A DNA stretch of 64,000 nucleotides, from assembly GCF_049306965.1 (NCBI RefSeq), contig NC_133185.1, positions 31,950,001-32,014,000 of the forward strand, given 5' to 3'. This stretch comes from Danio rerio (Eukaryota; Chordata; Actinopteri; Cypriniformes; Danionidae). Both the position numbers and the translations under genes were made by a program. The notes below the pieces were generated by a model. The model did not search any database and had not been told where the DNA came from. It saw only the letters and a list, made by a program, of their open reading frames with translations. Positions 1-11,700 of this stretch are shown here, piece after piece. Each line of letters begins with the position of its first letter. The first letter of the stretch is position 1.

Positions 1-434
1 AGATCAACAAGCAATTTCCAGCTAAATTAACATATGCATGACCTGAAAAAAAACATGATGCACATACAATTACTCTGGATAAAAGCATCTGCCAAATGCA
101 TAAATGAAAACGCCATTACAACCTAGCTGAGTGACTGATGTTATGAAATACATCTTTGTTTTTTTTTATTCTGTCCAGTTGGACATACAATTAGCAGGAC
201 ATATTTACCTATAGACATCACAAAGGTAACAGAATCTGGTAAATCCAATTTGCAGCACATTAGTGTGTTAATCTAAAATGAGTGTGTTGATCTAATCAAA
301 ATGACTCAAATTGACCCAGAATGTAATGCAATGTTATTAAATCTTGCCAAATTGTAATATTAGCGCATGCCTAACACATTTAAAAACAGCTGATATAAGG
401 TCCTCTCCATCTTACTTTCTCAAGTTTCACTCAC

Positions 435-3400
435 CCTTCGGAGGAGGTTGCAGATTCTCTCAATGTTCAATATTCTTTCCCTCTGAGAAAAACACAGAAG
501 AATGCAATAAGATTTCTAACAGCATGCTTCAAGTGTTTTGTAAGGGTGTACAGGAATGCATGTTGTGTGTGTGTGTTCACATGTGTGCATGCACACTGGA
601 GAGTCATTCTGAAACCCGCTGTTCACAGTCGGAAGAGAAGCTCAAGCCTTTTAAAAGGAATCGTGATCTAAGAAAAGCCTTACCGCTCTGGTGGGGTTGC
701 TCTGATCGATGGGGTTTTTGAAGTCTGTGCGCAGCTCATCAAACGCAATAATCTTGAGGAAAAACAAACAGAATTTGTGTTACACGATCATTCCAACAAA
801 ACCAATGCACATTTAGCTGGCTTAAGAGGATAAGTGAACCATCTGTGATTTTGTTAAACTTTTCATCACGGCTAAGTCATGTTCTTCCTCCCTGCTTTTC
901 CCCTTCCAGTTGCTTGTTAATGGACTTTAAAATGGATATTTACATGATATTCCACCATCTTATATGAAATTCTGTTCAGATGTGAGCAAACATGAACCTG
1001 CCAAATAATGATAAATCATCACTTCAAAGGAAGAAGATTAGAGAAAATTGTCCACTAAGTGACGAAAAATAAGTCTTCGATTGACTGTTCTCTAGAATAA
1101 AGTGCGCAAGATGAGCCATTAAAACTCAAATAGCATCGATCATTCATTTATTCATTCATTTTCTTTTCGACTTAGTCCCTTTATTAATCAGGGGTTGCCA
1201 CAACGAAATGAACCGCCAAATTATCCAGCATATGTTTTACGCAGCGGATACCCTTCCAGGTGCAACCCATTACTGGGAAACACACACACATACACTACGG
1301 ATATTTTAGCTTACCCAATTCACCTATAAAGCATGTGTACTTATGGAGGAAACCAGAACAGGAGGGAACCAGCGATCTTCTTGCTGTGAGGCGACAGCGC
1401 TACCCACTGCGCCACCGCACCATCCTCAAATATCATCATTACAGTCAAATAAGAAAAAATAGCTGCACACTTCATAACAACTTTGTTTATTTTTATATTA
1501 AAACTATTTATAAAATAAATAAAACATGTAATTATTCAGTTAGTTTATTTTCTCAAAAGTTGTAGTTTTCTATTTTAAAAAATTGTATAAACATAGGCCT
1601 GTTTAATAAAAATAACAAAAGAAAAACACAAAAATTGAATGAAACTTCAACTGAAATTTAAAATTAAGAAACTTTTAATGAACTAATAATGAAAACTACA
1701 ACATTTTTTTTGCAATCTTAAAATAAAATTGAAATGATTTGCAATCATTAAAGACAATACAGCTAACACCACATCAACACATAAAAAAAAGTTGTTGTTA
1801 AAGTTGTTGAGTTGTTTTAACCAAAGGTTGCTGGTTCGATTCCTGGCTGGGTCAGTTGGCATTTCTGTGTGGAGTTTCCATGTTTTCCTCATGAATAAAG
1901 AGGTTTACACTAACGGCCACTTTATTAGGTACACCTCTCTAACTACTTGTTAACACAAATTTCTAATCAGCCAATCACAGCAGCTCAATGCATTTAGGCA
2001 TGTAGACATGGTCAGGACGATCTGCTGCTGTTCAAACTGAGCATCAGAATGGGGAAGAAAGGTGATTTAAGTGACTTTGAATGTGACATGGTTGTTGGGA
2101 CCAGATGGGCTGGAGTATTTCAGAAACTGCTGATCTACTGGGATTTTCAAGCACAACCATCTCTATGGTTTACAGAGAATTGTCTGAAAAAGAGAAAATA
2201 TCCAGTGAGCGGCAGTTCTGTGGGCGTAAATGCCTTGTTGATGCCAGAGGTCAGAGGAGAATGGCCAGACTGGTTCCAGCTGATAGAAAGTCAACAGTAA
2301 CTCAAATAACCATTCGGTACAACCGAGATATACAGAATAGCATCTTGAGGCGGATGGGCTACAGCAGCTGAACACCACACCGGAAGCCACTCCTGTCAGC
2401 TAAGAACAGAAAACTGAGGCTACAATTCTTACAGGCTCACCAAAATTGGACACCAGAAGATTGGAAAAATGTTGCCTGGTCTGATGAGTCTCGATTTCTG
2501 CTGGGATATTCGGATGGTAGGGTCAGAATTTAGCATCAACAACATGAAAGCTTGAATCCATCCTGCCTTGGTGTTGGTGTAATTGTGTGGTGGATGTTTT
2601 TTGGCACACTTTAAGCCCATTAGTGCCAATTGAGCATCGTGTCAACACCACAGCCGTGTCAAATCGAGTATTGTTGCTGACCATGTTCATCCCTTTATGA
2701 CCACAGTGTACTCATCTTCTGATGGCTACTTCCAGCAGGATAAAGCATTATGTTATAAAGCACAAATCATCTCAGACTGTTTTCTTGAACATGACAATGA
2801 GTTTACTGGACTCAACTGGCCTCCACAGTCACCAAATCTCAATCCAATAGAGCCCTTTTGGGATGTGGTGGAAAGGGAGATTCGTATCATGGACGTGCAG
2901 CCGACAAATCTGCAGCAACTGCGTGATGCTATCATATCAATATGGACCAAAATCTCTGAGGAATGTTAGAGGAAGTACCTTGTTGAATCTGAAAAGGGGT
3001 CCAACTTGGTACAAGTAAGGTGTGCCCAATAAAATGGCCGGTGTGTATAATGCAGTAATTCCCAGTAGCATTAGCCAATTTATTTGGTCAACCCTCACAT
3101 CATGACTGGCGTTTCTTTTTGGTGTGATGGCGTTACAGGATTCTCCCAATGAACAGGTTTGTCTAGTATAAGGTGAAGGAATGTGAAGGAATGAACAGCA
3201 TACTCAGGCAACAGGGAGTAGGGAACACTGCGTAGGGACCCAGTCAATCGGAACACACAGCTCATATCTTGCTCACTTTGTTCTCTGTAAACAGATGCAG
3301 TTGCCATGGCAATCGGGTGTCATGGTTACCATAGAAGTGAATTCTTACTGGCTGATAGCCATGTGAAGATGGGGGGGGGAAGGAGGGGTAAGGGGGGATG

Positions 3401-3897
3401 GAGTGTCAGATCGAAATTACGGTTTGATAAGCGTTTCAATAACACGCTTTCTCAGTCATCCGCAGACTCGCAGCCTCCCCCACTCTCTGTCTCCATGCTC
3501 TCCTCTTCTCACATACATTTACACTCGCACCAAATGACTCATGTTCAGATTCTCTCCCACTCCTGTCATTAGTCAATGCTCAGTCATTTCAAGTCTGTTT
3601 CTTAATGGCCCTTTGAACGTCTTACACGTACAGTCTGCCGTCTAATCTTGACTTCTTGTGTTTTGGATGCTGGAAGTGTTGCTCTCCAGTGTTTTAGCGG
3701 TGTTTCAGGACGATTTTAGCCGTTCAGGGCCATTGTGTTTGTCTGCTGTTTGCTTTTTGCGAGAATATGAAGAATACAGATGATGCTGGGGTCTCTGGCG
3801 GCGACTGTGTAAATTTCATTTGTGATTCTGCAGACAGCAGGCAGGCACAGAACAACCGGCCGAGTTCAAATGAGATGTTGACCTCTTCCTCTTCAGC

Positions 3898-3941
<44 letters not shown>

Positions 3942-5736
3942 CAGGGAATGGTGTTGAAAACAAGCCACACTTAAAAATCTGAATTCTAAAAAGTAAATAT
4001 TTTATAATAATATAATAATGCTGAATCAATATTTGTATACATATTTAGTAAGTGATTTGAGGAATAGATGGAGAGCAGCAGGGTCGCCTCACAGCAAGAA
4101 GAAGGTCGCTGGTTCGAGTTCTGGCTGGGTCAGCTGGCATTTCTTTTATGATTTGAACTCTTTATTGATTTGTCTTATTTTAAATAATGCAGATGAATAT
4201 CAAATAAAATATCTGGGATCTTATTCTTGCAAGAATACATTCATCATCAATAAACGCTAGGCCTACTCTCATTCAATTCAAGGTCGTGCACAGAATACAC
4301 TGGGGTCTAGAAATAAACTGAATAAAATTTTGCCTTCGCTGTACAATCGAACCAGCCACACTGTTACACACTTTCTAGTCTGATTTTTGGGGAAAGTCTT
4401 CATGTGTTTTCTGCTGTTTTTTCACTGTCAGAAGACCCAAACCCCTTAACAGCACTGTTTGGAATCCTGCCCGAATATGTTGCATTAAATTCATTACAGG
4501 CCGATAGTGTAGCTATTGCAACCTCACTGGCTAGACGACTTATTCTTATGAGTTGAAAGTCAGCAGTACCCCCTTCTTATCGGCAATGGGTTTTTGATTT
4601 CTTACATGCTCTTTAAATGAAAAAGATTCGGTATACGCAATAAAACAAAAGCCAGAACGGTTCCAGAAAGTCTGGAGCCCTTTTATAAAAATTTTTAAGG
4701 AGACCTATATCTTAATTGCCTTTAATCCTTTCTTTTCTTTGTATTATTTATTTATTTTTGTTTGATTTTTATTATTCTTATTTTGTTATCTTATGTTCGT
4801 CTATCTTTGTTTATATATGTGGTATTTTACCTTTTTTATACTTATTTAGTGCATAATGATGTTTTCCTAATAATTTCTTGTTTGGTGAATTATATCAGTG
4901 TGTATATCTATATGTTTTAATATTATGTATATTTTAATGTCTGACCTAAGATGAACCAAATCAAAAATTTTAAAATCAAAAAATCAAATACAGAGCATTA
5001 ACATTAAAGCAGAACAATGCAAAATAATTAAATGAATACAATAAATAAATAACGTCATATAAACTGCTTAAGTAAAGCAAACCAAAACACATATTAAATA
5101 AATAAATAAATACATTTTAAAAAGGGGGTGGGGGTTGCTATGAATGAATGAATAAAGAATAGATGGCTAAATTGATATTGTGAAATATTTAAATTTTATA
5201 AATTATATTTACATAATGTATATATGTGTCTAAACAATTAAAAAAATAATAAATAAATACATTTTGAACAAAAAATATATTTTTAAATTATTATTATATA
5301 ATTTACATTGTCTACTAGATTTTTTATTGCTGTAAAACATACAGAATATTAACATATTAATAAATGTATTATTATTTGTTTTAAAACTCACAAACTATTC
5401 TTCAAAACTAAATTATTTAATTCATTTATTCACTTTCTTTTTGGCTTAGTCCTTTTATTAATCATGGTTCACCACAGCGGAATGAACCACCAACTTATCC
5501 AGCATATGTTTTACGCAGTGGATAATTTTAGATGAACATTTCAGATGGCACTTGGTTTGGTGGTTGGTTCTTGCATCTGAACTCAAATATTTATTGGCAA
5601 TAGTATATTTCTTACACAATTTTCTAAGTCTGTATAAAAAATTTGTCTAATTAGAGTAATGAAGAAAAACATAAAACTGTTCTTAAATCTTTGTCAGAAG
5701 ATACATTATTAAATCTATTACTGACAGTATGTGTAT

Positions 5737-5818
<82 letters not shown>

Positions 5819-8800
5819 TGCACAGCTACACACAGGTAAACTCCCACCTCCTTCCTCCATTTTTTTTGTATCCGTCTACTTGTTCTGTAAATCATTAATC
5901 ATCCATGACTCAGAATGTCTGCTCTAATAATAACTGCAGTGATTTGTATTCACCTCATGGATAAGGGCTCTTGTTAAGGGCAGGGGAGACAGCTTGGACA
6001 GACACACACCAGTCTCTGCACTCAAGAACTGGCACACACACATACACACATTCACACACACATTCACACTTACACAGTCAGAAACTTGGCGATGACATGG
6101 ATTCTGATGCCAATTGAAATGAAAGTGTGAAAGTGTCGCAGGTAACAGGAACTCGTACACACTCTTAAAAATAAAGGTTTGTTAGTGAAATTAGTGCTTT
6201 CATGAAGAACATTTTATCTCTTAAATGGTTATCTTGAGTGGCTAGTTACCCGGAACATACTCACTACACACTCCGTTATCCTTTTTTTAAAGTTAGACAT
6301 CAGCCTTCTTAGTATTAAACAATACAACAAGGAAAACAATACAAAATAATGTAAGGTTTATACTTAAATTCTTTAAAAAGTGTATAGGGTCACTAGTGGC
6401 CTGAGGTATTTAATAGTGTAAGAATATTTCTTTCACAATTGCAAGAATTCATAATAAATGTCAGGTGATTCAATAAGCGCAGTTTACCTTTATTCCTATA
6501 CTGTCGGTGGCTGATGATGGTGTGATGTTTTGTCATAATTGAGCGGTGCAGGAATGACGTCAACAGGTGATGTATCTGAAGAGTGCGGGGGGTGGGTGGG
6601 TGACGTGCATGCGATGATCTGAAGAGCGGGGGGGGTGAAGGGGTGGGGGCGTGGGCTTGCGTGATGTATCTGAAGACCGGGGAGGGATGCGGTGGACAAG
6701 GGTACGTTAAGTATTTGAAAACCAGGCGGAAGACGCGTGATTTTCGGAAGACTATCATTCGTTTGCGGGCATTGGGTAGTCTATATGCATTTGCAGTAAA
6801 CTCCCGGAAGTTCCGGGATACTTGGGATATCTGCAACATTTTTGCTTTACATCGTAAATTAGACACACTCATATAAAAAATGTGAATTCTGTGTATTTTA
6901 TAAATCAGATGTTTCTAATATATAATTAGGTTACAATGTTTGAGTTAAAGTTGAGTCTGTGTGAAGTATCGTCAAGTTATGTTTACGACAGATGCTATTT
7001 TACTGTTTCATTGAAAACATTCCAATTATAACATTACCATTATATTACTCCATATAAATGTTTTAAAGGGACCCCAGGAAAACTATTATTTCAGCATCTG
7101 ATTTAATTCTCTCACTGCTTTATTACCACCAGGGCTGGCGCATCCATAGAGGTGACCTAGGCGGCCATCTAGGGCGGCAGAATAGAGAGGGCGGCATCCC
7201 CGAAACTATCCTCACCACCCGCGCCCCCAGTTATAACCGTGTCTAGGGCGGCAGAATAGAGAGGGCGGCATCCACGACACTACCCTCACCACCCGCACCC
7301 CCAGTTATATCCGCGTCTAGGGCGGCAGAATAGAGGGTAGAACCCCGTTTTCACTTTAGGGTTGAGGCGGCGTGACTGTCCATTGCCTAGAGCGGCAGTT
7401 CAGCTTGCTCCGACCCTGATTACCACTGGCATGAAACCAAATATATCATCAGAAAAATGTGTGCCATTGCCAGGGGTGCCGCTGGCCGATACGGGCACTA
7501 TAACAACATTTTAGTGGGGGCTTTTATGGACTAAAGAGAGGAGCAGGGGGGAGGTGTCATGGACGAAAGTGAAGAATGGGCCGGGGGTGGTGGGGTATTG
7601 GTGTCCCGAAACTGAACAGCGGGGGGATGAGTGTTGGGGATGTGGACAAAATTGAAGGGGGGGTTGATTGGGCCCCCTAATAGTAACTCTGGGGTAGAGC
7701 TGGGCCGATAAACAATATTATATTGAATCGCGATTAAATTTAGGTCAATAACATTAATAAGCGCTGGACTTTTTTTACTCTGTTTTGATCTAAGAGCCAA
7801 TCACACTGCACAAATGTGCAACAATGGGAATCTAGAAGTGTGTTGATGTTAGAGATGTACCGAATTTTTGTCGAAGTTATTTTTGACCGAATTATCAGTT
7901 GAAATTATGTTTTACCATTTAATGCAGTGGGCCTCAATGTTTTTATCACCGTGGGCCGGTCAACGCTTGACAATTCTACCGCAGAGGTTGGTGGGGTGTA
8001 GCGGTGTTGGTAGGTTGCTGTCACTCTGAACAGTCTGATTTATGGAAAAAAATTACAAAGCACTGGAGTGTTTAGTTGTTCTGTGTTTGTCTGAGATAAT
8101 TAGTCCACCGAAATGTGTATATTCCATACAAGCTGAAGCTGATTGGTCAATTGACTCAAGGCACTTGTTGTCATGTGACTTGCAGTGCGCTCGCGGAATT
8201 TATTAACCTGGGTGTGTGCGTCTGGAAATGAATGTTGATGCAAACACTTAAATCAAAATATATATTGTTATTGTTCAACATGGAAAATTATTATCAAGAT
8301 TGCATTTTTGCCATATCGCCCAGGCCTACTCAGGAGGCCCCAGAATGGCGTTGGCCCTTCATCTCAACTTTGCCCCCCCTTGTGGTGCCACTGGCTACTG
8401 CAGTAGCTAGAAATCCATCCTTGTTAGACATAGACAGCTGAATTAACAGCTGAAAAATATCCAGTAAACTATTATGTGCTGTCATCATGGCAAAGATTAA
8501 AGAAATCAGTTTTTAGAAATGAGTTATTAAACCTATTTTGTTAGAAAATGTTATGGAAAATCTTCTTTCCGTTAAACAGACATTGGGAAAAAAATATATA
8601 TACAGGGGCTAATAATTCTGACTGTAGGTCAGGTTCACAACAGACCCAAAAATGTAATAATGATATCCAAAACATTCATGCATTGATGCATTAATAAAAG
8701 TTTCTTAATAGTGTGTTCGTTCCATAAATAATGTCAGGACAACCTTCATTTTTAAGAGTTTTACACAATAGATGGCTCAAAACGTACCTGCCAGATGACG

Positions 8801-8868
8801 AAGAAGATGAGGGCGGCGCACAACACGAGTGTTAACATGTAGCAAAAGGCCGCAAAGGTGAAGGCCAT
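435..8868 (-). CDS. cnih2: cornichon family AMPA receptor auxiliary protein 2 (first three coding exons; gene continues past the left edge)
   Basis: Three coding exons read on the minus strand: 8868-8788 (27 codons from ATG), 752-684 (23 codons) and 482-435 (16 codons). All introns are phase 0 with GT donors and AG acceptors. Exon 1 starts [20 protein letters not shown] and forms the first membrane helix; exon 2 begins [17 protein letters not shown]; exon 3 reads [16 protein letters not shown]. These match vertebrate CNIH2 nearly residue for residue; CNIH3 has MLSL and KSPIDQ at the diagnostic places, so CNIH2 fits better. About 66 of roughly 160 residues are here. From the family, the protein is a multi-pass ER/Golgi cargo receptor that also binds AMPA glutamate receptors and slows their deactivation. 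Intron 1 is about 8 kb and repeat-filled; intron 2 is 201 bp. The 5' UTR boundary cannot be placed. Confidence 0.95.
1141..1428 (-). repeat. DANA-type tRNA-derived SINE, internally deleted
   Basis: Read on the minus strand this gives the zebrafish SINE body: a tRNA-like head (GTGGCGCAGTGGGTAGCGC, then the CAGCAAGAAG block), then CCAGTAATGGGTTGCACC, the GGATAAT-TTGGCGGTTCATT block and the GGGACTAAG tail with an ATGAATGA run. The central part is shorter than in the fullest copy of this window (29138-29510). Confidence 0.8.
1800..1895 (+). repeat. DANA-type SINE fragment
   Basis: Contains the B-box region GGTTGCTGGTTCGATTCC followed by the CTGGGTCAGTTGGCATTTCTGTGTGG block, then stops. The Tc1 element begins about 12 bp further right, and the SINE does not resume on its far side, so the truncation is not simply due to that insertion. 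Confidence 0.7.
1908..3045 (+). mobile_element. Tc1-like DNA transposon, full length but decayed
   Basis: Terminal inverted repeats are visible: the left end CACTAACGGCCACTTTATTA mirrors the right end (on the minus strand CACACCGGCCATTTTATTGG), and both ends abut a TA dinucleotide, the Tc1/mariner target. Between them lies a broken transposase on the plus strand. An N-terminal part starts [15 protein letters not shown] at 2049, a helix-turn-helix reads [20 protein letters not shown], the first catalytic Asp is in WSDESRF (about 2480), the second in FQQDKALCY (about 2735) and the Glu in NPIEPFWD (about 2850). The frame changes near 2105 and stops interrupt the middle, so it cannot make transposase. 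The length (1138 bp) is short for the family, which suggests small deletions. Confidence 0.92.
3899..3938. repeat. (TG)n microsatellite
   Basis: About 18 uninterrupted TG dinucleotides followed by GCGCGC. It lies in cnih2 intron 1. Confidence 0.95.
4070..4145 (+). repeat. DANA-type SINE fragment
   Basis: Head-only piece: GGTCGCCTCACAGCAAGAAG, the B-box GGTCGCTGGTTCGAGTTC and the CTGGGTCAGCTGGCATTTCT block, then it breaks off. Confidence 0.7.
4260..4990 (+). mobile_element. L1/Tx1-like LINE 3' remnant
   Basis: Translating about 4440-4700 gives, with stops, a run resembling the C-terminus of fish L1/Tx1 ORF2: [15 protein letters not shown], then [33 protein letters not shown] and a KSGALL-type ending. 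That order (ARRLIL, W-K, PPS-R-W, E-KLRY, W-P) is typical of the family's extreme C-terminus. An AT-rich 3' UTR follows and fades near 4990. The copy is old, without a clear poly-A tail or target duplication. Confidence 0.55.
5419..5523 (-). repeat. DANA-type SINE 3'-end fragment
   Basis: Minus-strand SINE tail: TGGTTCATTCCGCTGTGG and the GACTAAGCC-AAAAAG-AAAGTGAATAAATG end. Only the last 105 bp remain. Confidence 0.75.
5739..5815. repeat. (TG)n microsatellite, long
   Basis: About 37 TG units with a single TTTG break at the right end. It is long enough to be highly length-variable. It lies in cnih2 intron 1. Confidence 0.95.
6540..6730. repeat. GC-rich degenerate short tandem repeats
   Basis: Three spaced copies of a block built on GATGTATCTGAAGAGCGGGG (about 6568, 6617 and 6663), each followed by a G-run, in a plus-strand G-rich tract. 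The neighbouring CCCGGAAGTTCCGGGA is palindromic. The tract looks like part of a DNA transposon end, but I cannot name the family. Confidence 0.5.
7130..7418. mobile_element. non-autonomous hAT element with perfect 8-bp target duplication
   Basis: The ends are CAGGGCTGGCGC at left and, on the minus strand, CAGGGTCGGAGC at right. They are flanked by identical 8-bp direct repeats ATTACCAC (7122-7129 and 7419-7426), the hAT hallmark. The interior holds a 74-bp tandem: TCTAGGGCGGCAGAATAGAG recurs at 7168, 7242 and 7316. There is no coding capacity. Confidence 0.85.
7470..8402. mobile_element. hAT-like element carrying a second hAT-like insertion
   Basis: The outer ends are CAGGGGTGCCGCTGGCC (about 7472) and, on the minus strand, CAGTAGCCAGTGGCACC (ending about 8402). 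Inside, about 7696-8325, sits a second element with ends TAGAGCTGGGCCGAT and (minus strand) TAGGCCTGGGCGATATGG. The 8-mers flanking the inner one, CTCTGGGG and CTCAGGAG, agree at 6 of 8. No transposase is visible. The outer target duplication is not clear. Confidence 0.55.
8568..8635 (+). repeat. end fragment of an abundant Danio non-autonomous DNA transposon
   Basis: Carries the terminal GGGGCTAATAATTCTGACT motif preceded by a degraded TTAAACA-CATTGGGAAAAA stretch. It is the same family as the copies at 35195-35650 and 57285-57606. Confidence 0.6.
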
Positions 8869-9330
8869 GGCTGTGCCAGCCAGCCTGACGGTGATCCGGG
8901 TCGAGAGAGGGCGAGGGGGAGAATTCCCCTGCTCTCTCTCTCAGTCTTTCTATTGACGGCGTTTGCCCTCACTCTCAGGGAAGTCACAAAGCACTTTCCT
9001 CTTCCTTCTTCTTCCCTTATTCCTCCTCTTCAAGCTTGGGATGAAGCCGGGAGAGAATTAGTGAGGAATCTTCTTGGTCTGGAGCTGCAGATAGGAGGCG
9101 TCTGGCCAGTTATCCGCCTCCGCCGGCTGAAGCGTCTTGTACCGTGTGGCGTGTTCGAGTGTAATTCTTTCTCTCTGTCCACCTAAGATAACTGCTGGAG
9201 CCGTTTCCCCTGTTTCTTCACTCGCTCTGCTGCTCTCTCTCTCTCTGATTGGCAGAGGGGGTTTGTACTGTATGTATGTGGAGAATCGCTCTCCTCCCCC
9301 GTCTCTAAGATTAGTGCTGTACACTGAGTC
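8869..9330 (-). promoter_or_regulatory. cnih2 5' UTR and proximal promoter region
   Basis: Immediately upstream of the cnih2 start codon the sequence becomes markedly richer in G, C and CpG than the flanks (for example 8880-8925 and 9055-9150) and carries CT-rich runs (8930-8945, 9232-9246). This is typical of a broadly used vertebrate promoter with a 5' UTR. There is no clear TATA box, and the transcription start cannot be fixed by eye. Confidence 0.5.
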
Positions 9331-9684
9331 CACACACCTTATTTACAGCACAACACCTTACAAAATATCTGGTGGACACATCAGAGGAAGAACGTCCTCG
9401 GTTTACCATCTGAAAAACACACATTGATTGGAGATGTGAGGTAAAGGACAGCTGCATGTGTTTGACCCCAACTCGATAAACGATTGTTGACTAGTGATTA
9501 CAGTTTTAAGTGCAAATGTCTTGACATTTTAATCAATAACAGGACATATACGAGCATCTAATACGACCGGTCATCTTACAACAGAATGAAAGTTAATTGA
9601 TCAATTTCAGATTCAAGAAAATAATTGATCAGTTTGGAATTCCAGAAATTATATGAAAAATATATGAACTTTTAAAGAGGGAAT

Positions 9685-10575
9685 GCAACATATTGTTTCA
9701 AAGTGAGTCATTAAGTAATTTTATTAATGTATGAACACATGAACGATTTTAATCTCTAAACAAGTTCAAGAAATTACTTTTTAGACACTTTGTGCAACAT
9801 TTTGCTTCAAAGTGAGTAATGGAGTAATAATATGGATATATAAACACATTATAAATCTTGATCTCAATGCAAACTCAAAATGACACTTTTTTTCAGATTT
9901 GTGCAGCATATTGCTTCAATGGTAATTTGTCATTTTAAGTGGCAATAATTTATCATTCAAGTCATAATATTATTAAATGAACACTGAATATGTCTATATA
10001 TCAATATTCTCCATATATCCATTAGAACTTGTGCAACATACTTCTTCAAAATGAGTCAGTGATAAATACGATAAATGTATGAACACACATGGATGATTTT
10101 AGGATCATTTAGTCTTTATGCAAACTCAAATTTTTCCTTATTTTAGATAGAAGTTGTGCAAGATACAGCATCAAAAAGGAAATATCCTTCATCGTTTTTA
10201 AATGCTAATCATTTCAATTTAGGCATTAAGATGATGATTTTACGACAATATATTAACCTCAAAAAGCATTTTTAGAGAGAATGTTTTGAATTTATGCAAT
10301 GTATTGCTTAAAATGATGATTTTACTACAATATATTAACCTCAAAACACATTTTTAGACAGAATGTTTTGAATTTATGCAGAGTATTGCTAAAAATTATG
10401 ATTTTACGACAATATATCAACCTCAAAACACAATTTTAGACAGAACGTTTTTGAATTTATGCAGAGTATTGCTTAAAATTATGATTTTACGACAATATAT
10501 CAACCTTAAAACACAATTTTAGACAGAACGTTTTTGAATTTATACAGTGTATTGCTAAAAACGATGATTTAAGTA
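9685..10575. repeat. minisatellite upstream of cnih2: 82-bp array grown from an older degenerate array
   Basis: The right part (about 10226-10573) is about four copies of an 82-83 bp unit; the TACGACAATATAT-AACC block starts at 10241, 10323, 10405 and 10488. The left part (9685-10175) repeats a related core, TGTGCAACATATTGCTTCAA, at about 9686, 9792, 9902, 10030 and 10153, spaced 106-128 bp. The same core (TATGCAGAGTATTGCTTAAA) sits inside each 82-bp unit, so the two parts share an ancestor. The array lies about 0.8-1.7 kb upstream of the cnih2 start codon. Confidence 0.85.
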
Positions 10576-11289
10576 TATCAAAAACATCTATAAATAAATA
10601 TAAATAAAAATTAATCTTTGTTTTTTATTGAGCAGCTTGCTTAATATAAATTTATATGAAATATGAAATAATGTTTTATGTCTATTTATTGACCTAAGAC
10701 ACAAACACAGACGCCATTGCATTCATTTAAAACGTAAATACTCTTGCTGAATATTTCATTTTGGCTGATGTAAGGAAACATCTGATTCAACCAATCATAA
10801 TGATTTAAAAAAACAACAACAAATGCCTCTTTTTTTTTTTTTTAAGGAGATTTGCAGCCGTGCATAAATCCATAACAGAGCTCTAACGGTGTGTAATCCC
10901 TCCAAACAGAGCAAAGCGTGGATAAACAAAGGTGTTGAAATGATAGTGGAAAATGGTGAACTAAGTTACACAGCAGGCTGTAAGAACGCAAGCGTTTACC
11001 TGTGTTTTCTGAAGCAGCGACACAAGTCTGTCTACGTCTGTCCTCTCTCCCCTCATTTTCCTTCCATCAATCTGGGTCGACACCATGTCAGAAATCTGTG
11101 GTCCGCTTTGCTCTGGGTGTCAGCTTTGGTCCCATCACAGTCTCTCATTGGCTGCTGCGACCAGGTATGAAACAGCAGAAAGAAGCCAAACATGCATGAA
11201 CGTGCTGGACGTATATATTTTTGCTCTGTTTTATCTTGGGCTTCTGATCCTGCACAGCTTTCTGAAGTCTGACAGTTAATTAACTTAGC

Positions 11290-11700
11290 GTTTTTCTCTT
11301 TCTCCCTCCTTTCGCCTGCTTTACCCATTTCTCGCTCTCATTCCTTCTCTGCCTCTCAGTTTTTTAAAATATGAATTCAAGCATTTCCTGCTGGTATTTG
11401 ATCTCAAAAGCAGAACCAATGGAAAAGCCCCTCTCTCTCGCCCTCGTCTCTTTGATTAGAATAGAAATATGATGTTATTACCTCTGCATGCGATGCTCAA
11501 CTACATTCAACAGTCTCCTCTTCCTCCGTCCCTGTATTTTCTGCCCTACTCTCTCGTTCCCTGGAGAGATCTGAGGGGGCAGAGGGAGCTCCGAGTCTTT
11601 TCTTCTTTGGCTTCCCTTGTTTGTCTCTCACTCTCTCTCTCTCCCTCCCTCTTTTATTCTTCTCTTACTGTCTCTCTCTCTCTCTCTCTCTCTTTCTGTG
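11290..11700. repeat. CT-rich polypyrimidine tract
   Basis: The plus strand is dominated by C and T, with (CT)n runs at 11630-11645 and 11672-11693. It is simple sequence between cnih2 and wdr74 with no convincing gene. The rest of 10580-12640 is AT-rich and unassigned. Confidence 0.7.

Larger units (their letters stand above)
753..8787 (-). other. cnih2 intron 1, repeat-filled
   Basis: About 8 kb between coding exons 2 and 1. It holds DANA-type SINE pieces, a Tc1 transposon (1908-3045), an L1/Tx1-like remnant (about 4260-4990), two TG microsatellites, GC-rich short repeats (about 6540-6730), a 289-bp hAT element with an internal tandem (7130-7418) and a nested pair of hAT-like elements (about 7470-8402). 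I see no further exon. The stretches 3050-3890, 5000-5400 and 6870-7120 show nothing recognisable beyond AT-rich sequence. Confidence 0.8.

Noticed and set aside
5651-5927. Open frames of 69-78 codons across the long TG microsatellite
   Set aside because: They translate to poly-His-Thr or poly-Cys-Val from the repeat itself and have no flanking gene structure.
6393-6872. A 159-codon minus-strand open frame
   Set aside because: It crosses the GC-rich repeat tract at 6540-6730, is Pro/His/Ser-rich low complexity, and resembles no family.
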